Shown here one piece after another: positions 5,051-5,946 of a stretch of DNA of 5,946 nucleotides. Within the stretch, counting starts at the first letter, position 1. Each line of letters starts with the position of its first letter. The DNA is from Syntrophomonadaceae bacterium (GTDB taxonomy: Bacteria > Bacillota > Dethiobacteria > PWVN01): assembly GCA_003561835.1 (NCBI GenBank), contig PWVN01000156.1, positions 1-5,946 on the forward strand, given 5' to 3'. A program made the translations under genes and the position numbers. The notes beneath the pieces were generated by a model that worked only from the letters and a program-made list of their open reading frames with translations, was not told the DNA's origin and did not search any database.

Positions 5051-5946
5051 ATGAGCATCATCCGCGATGAAAACCTGGCGGGAGGGGGAGAGGCGAAAAT
5101 CACCTGGGTGGAAAAGCACATGCCCCTTCTGGGAACCCTCCGGGAGGAATACCGGCGGAAAAAGCCCTTTGCCGGCCACCGGATTTCCATCTGCCTCCAC
5201 CTGGAGGCCAAGACCGCCTATCTCTGCCGGGTGCTGGCGGAAGGGGGGGCCCGGGTGACCATCTCCGGCAGCAACCCCCTGTCCACCCAGGACGATGTGG
5301 CGGCAGCCCTGGCCCGGGGAGGCATCGGCGTCTACGCCTGGTACAACGCCACGGCGGCGGAGTATGAGGAATTTTTACGGGAAAACCTGCAGGAGACCAG
5401 GCCTGACCTCATCATCGATGACGGGGGGGACCTGGTTGCCCTGCTCCACAGGGAGGAGATGAAACCCCTGCGGCAGGGCATCCTGGGCGGAGCCGAGGAG
5501 ACCACCACGGGCCTGATCCGCCTGAGGGCCATGGCCCGGGAGAAGAGATTGACCTTTCCCATGATGGCCGTCAACGACGCTTACTGCAAGCACCTCTTCG
5601 ACAACCGCCACGGGACGGGCCAGTCCGTCTGGGACGGCATCATGCGGACCACCAACCTGCTGGTGGCAGGGAAAAACGTGGTGGTGGCGGGTTACGGGTG
5701 GTGCGGCAAAGGGGTGGCCGACCGGGCCCGGGGCCTGGGCGGAAATGTCATCGTGACGGAAGTGGACCCCATCCGGGCCCTGGAGGCCATGATGGACGGT
5801 TTCCGGGTCATGCCCCTTCTTGAAGCGGCACCCTTGGGTGATTTTTTCATCACCGTTACCAGTTCTATCAATGTCATCAGCGAAAGCCACATACAGGGCA
5901 TGAAAGATGGGGCTATCCTGTGCAACGCCGGGCATTTTGACCGGGA
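5051..5946 (+). CDS. ahcY: S-adenosylhomocysteine hydrolase (adenosylhomocysteinase), 3' partial
   Basis: The frame runs from ATG 5051 off the window end, giving 298 of an expected 400-odd residues. The enzyme splits S-adenosylhomocysteine reversibly to homocysteine and adenosine with tightly bound NAD, clearing the product of SAM-dependent methylation in the cytoplasm. Visible motifs: CLHLEAKT (48-55, substrate-site H50), STQDD (78-82), DDGGD (123-127), GAEETTTG (147-154), VNDAYCKHLFDN (174-185, catalytic K180 and D184), the NAD fold GYGWCGKG (214-221), EVDPIRALEA (237-246) and LCNAGHFD (290-297). By eye alignment these match human H55, D131, E156, K186, D190 and H301. The CLHLEAKT form and the NRHGTGQS segment (185-192) place it in the archaeal/thermophilic-bacterial class. 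TSS at 270-272 replaces the usual T-G-x near the NAD site. It follows the TPR gene by 71 bases and is probably co-transcribed with it. Identity is very secure; the preferred purine (adenosine or inosine) is open. Confidence 0.96.
   Translation, partial: MSIIRDENLAGGGEAKITWVEKHMPLLGTLREEYRRKKPFAGHRISICLHLEAKTAYLCRVLAEGGARVTISGSNPLSTQDDVAAALARGGIGVYAWYNATAAEYEEFLRENLQETRPDLIIDDGGDLVALLHREEMKPLRQGILGGAEETTTGLIRLRAMAREKRLTFPMMAVNDAYCKHLFDNRHGTGQSVWDGIMRTTNLLVAGKNVVVAGYGWCGKGVADRARGLGGNVIVTEVDPIRALEAMMDGFRVMPLLEAAPLGDFFITVTSSINVISESHIQGMKDGAILCNAGHFDR

Noticed and set aside
5375..5935. Long minus-strand open frame (186 codons) opposite ahcY
   Set aside because: The + strand encodes an unmistakable SAH hydrolase here; the antisense frame shows only composition-driven residues.

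Overview
The window looks like a piece of an anaerobic, thermophile-like Clostridia-type Firmicute genome (Peptococcaceae, Moorella or Syntrophomonadales-like). This is inference from strong AGGAGG-type ribosome binding sites, a HydB-type flavoprotein, an archaeal/thermophile-class S-adenosylhomocysteine hydrolase and moderately high GC. All genes are on the + strand and tightly packed; no stretch over 300 bases lacks a gene, and no RNA genes, mobile elements or CRISPR arrays were seen.

Region 1 (1-3864) is a three-gene redox operon. It opens with the 3' part of a NuoF/HydB-type NAD(P)H- and FMN-binding subunit carrying a C-terminal two-cluster ferredoxin domain; its N-terminus lies off the window. 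Next, 12 bases later, is a small cysteine-rich iron-sulfur protein related to the N-terminus of NuoG/HydA. The His-Cys (N5) cluster loop has been cut out of it, and it has gained a tail with eight extra cysteines. The third gene is a 529-residue stand-alone FMN-binding domain of the glutamate synthase family. It has a novel-looking N-terminal four-cysteine motif, no glutamine amidotransferase domain and no visible 3Fe-4S site. A perfect 10-bp stem terminator (3875-3903) closes the operon.

The simplest reading is a soluble oxidoreductase: NAD(P)H delivers electrons to FMN in the NuoF-like subunit, iron-sulfur clusters in the first two proteins relay them, and the second FMN in the GltS-like subunit is the catalytic end. 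The substrate could be 2-oxoglutarate plus ammonia, or something else. The NuoF/HydB plus NuoG/HydA pairing resembles flavin-based electron-bifurcating complexes, so a bifurcating role is possible but not shown by the sequence. Several residues expected around the nicotinamide nucleotide in NuoF are replaced, which raises the question of NADPH use.

Region 2 (3904-5946) is a separate unit: a cytoplasmic protein with an N-terminal coiled coil, a Pro/Gly/Glu-rich linker and about six TPR repeats, then the first 298 codons of S-adenosylhomocysteine hydrolase (ahcY), cut by the window end. That hydrolase belongs to the class with CLHLEAKT at the substrate site, a class that includes enzymes reported to use S-inosylhomocysteine.
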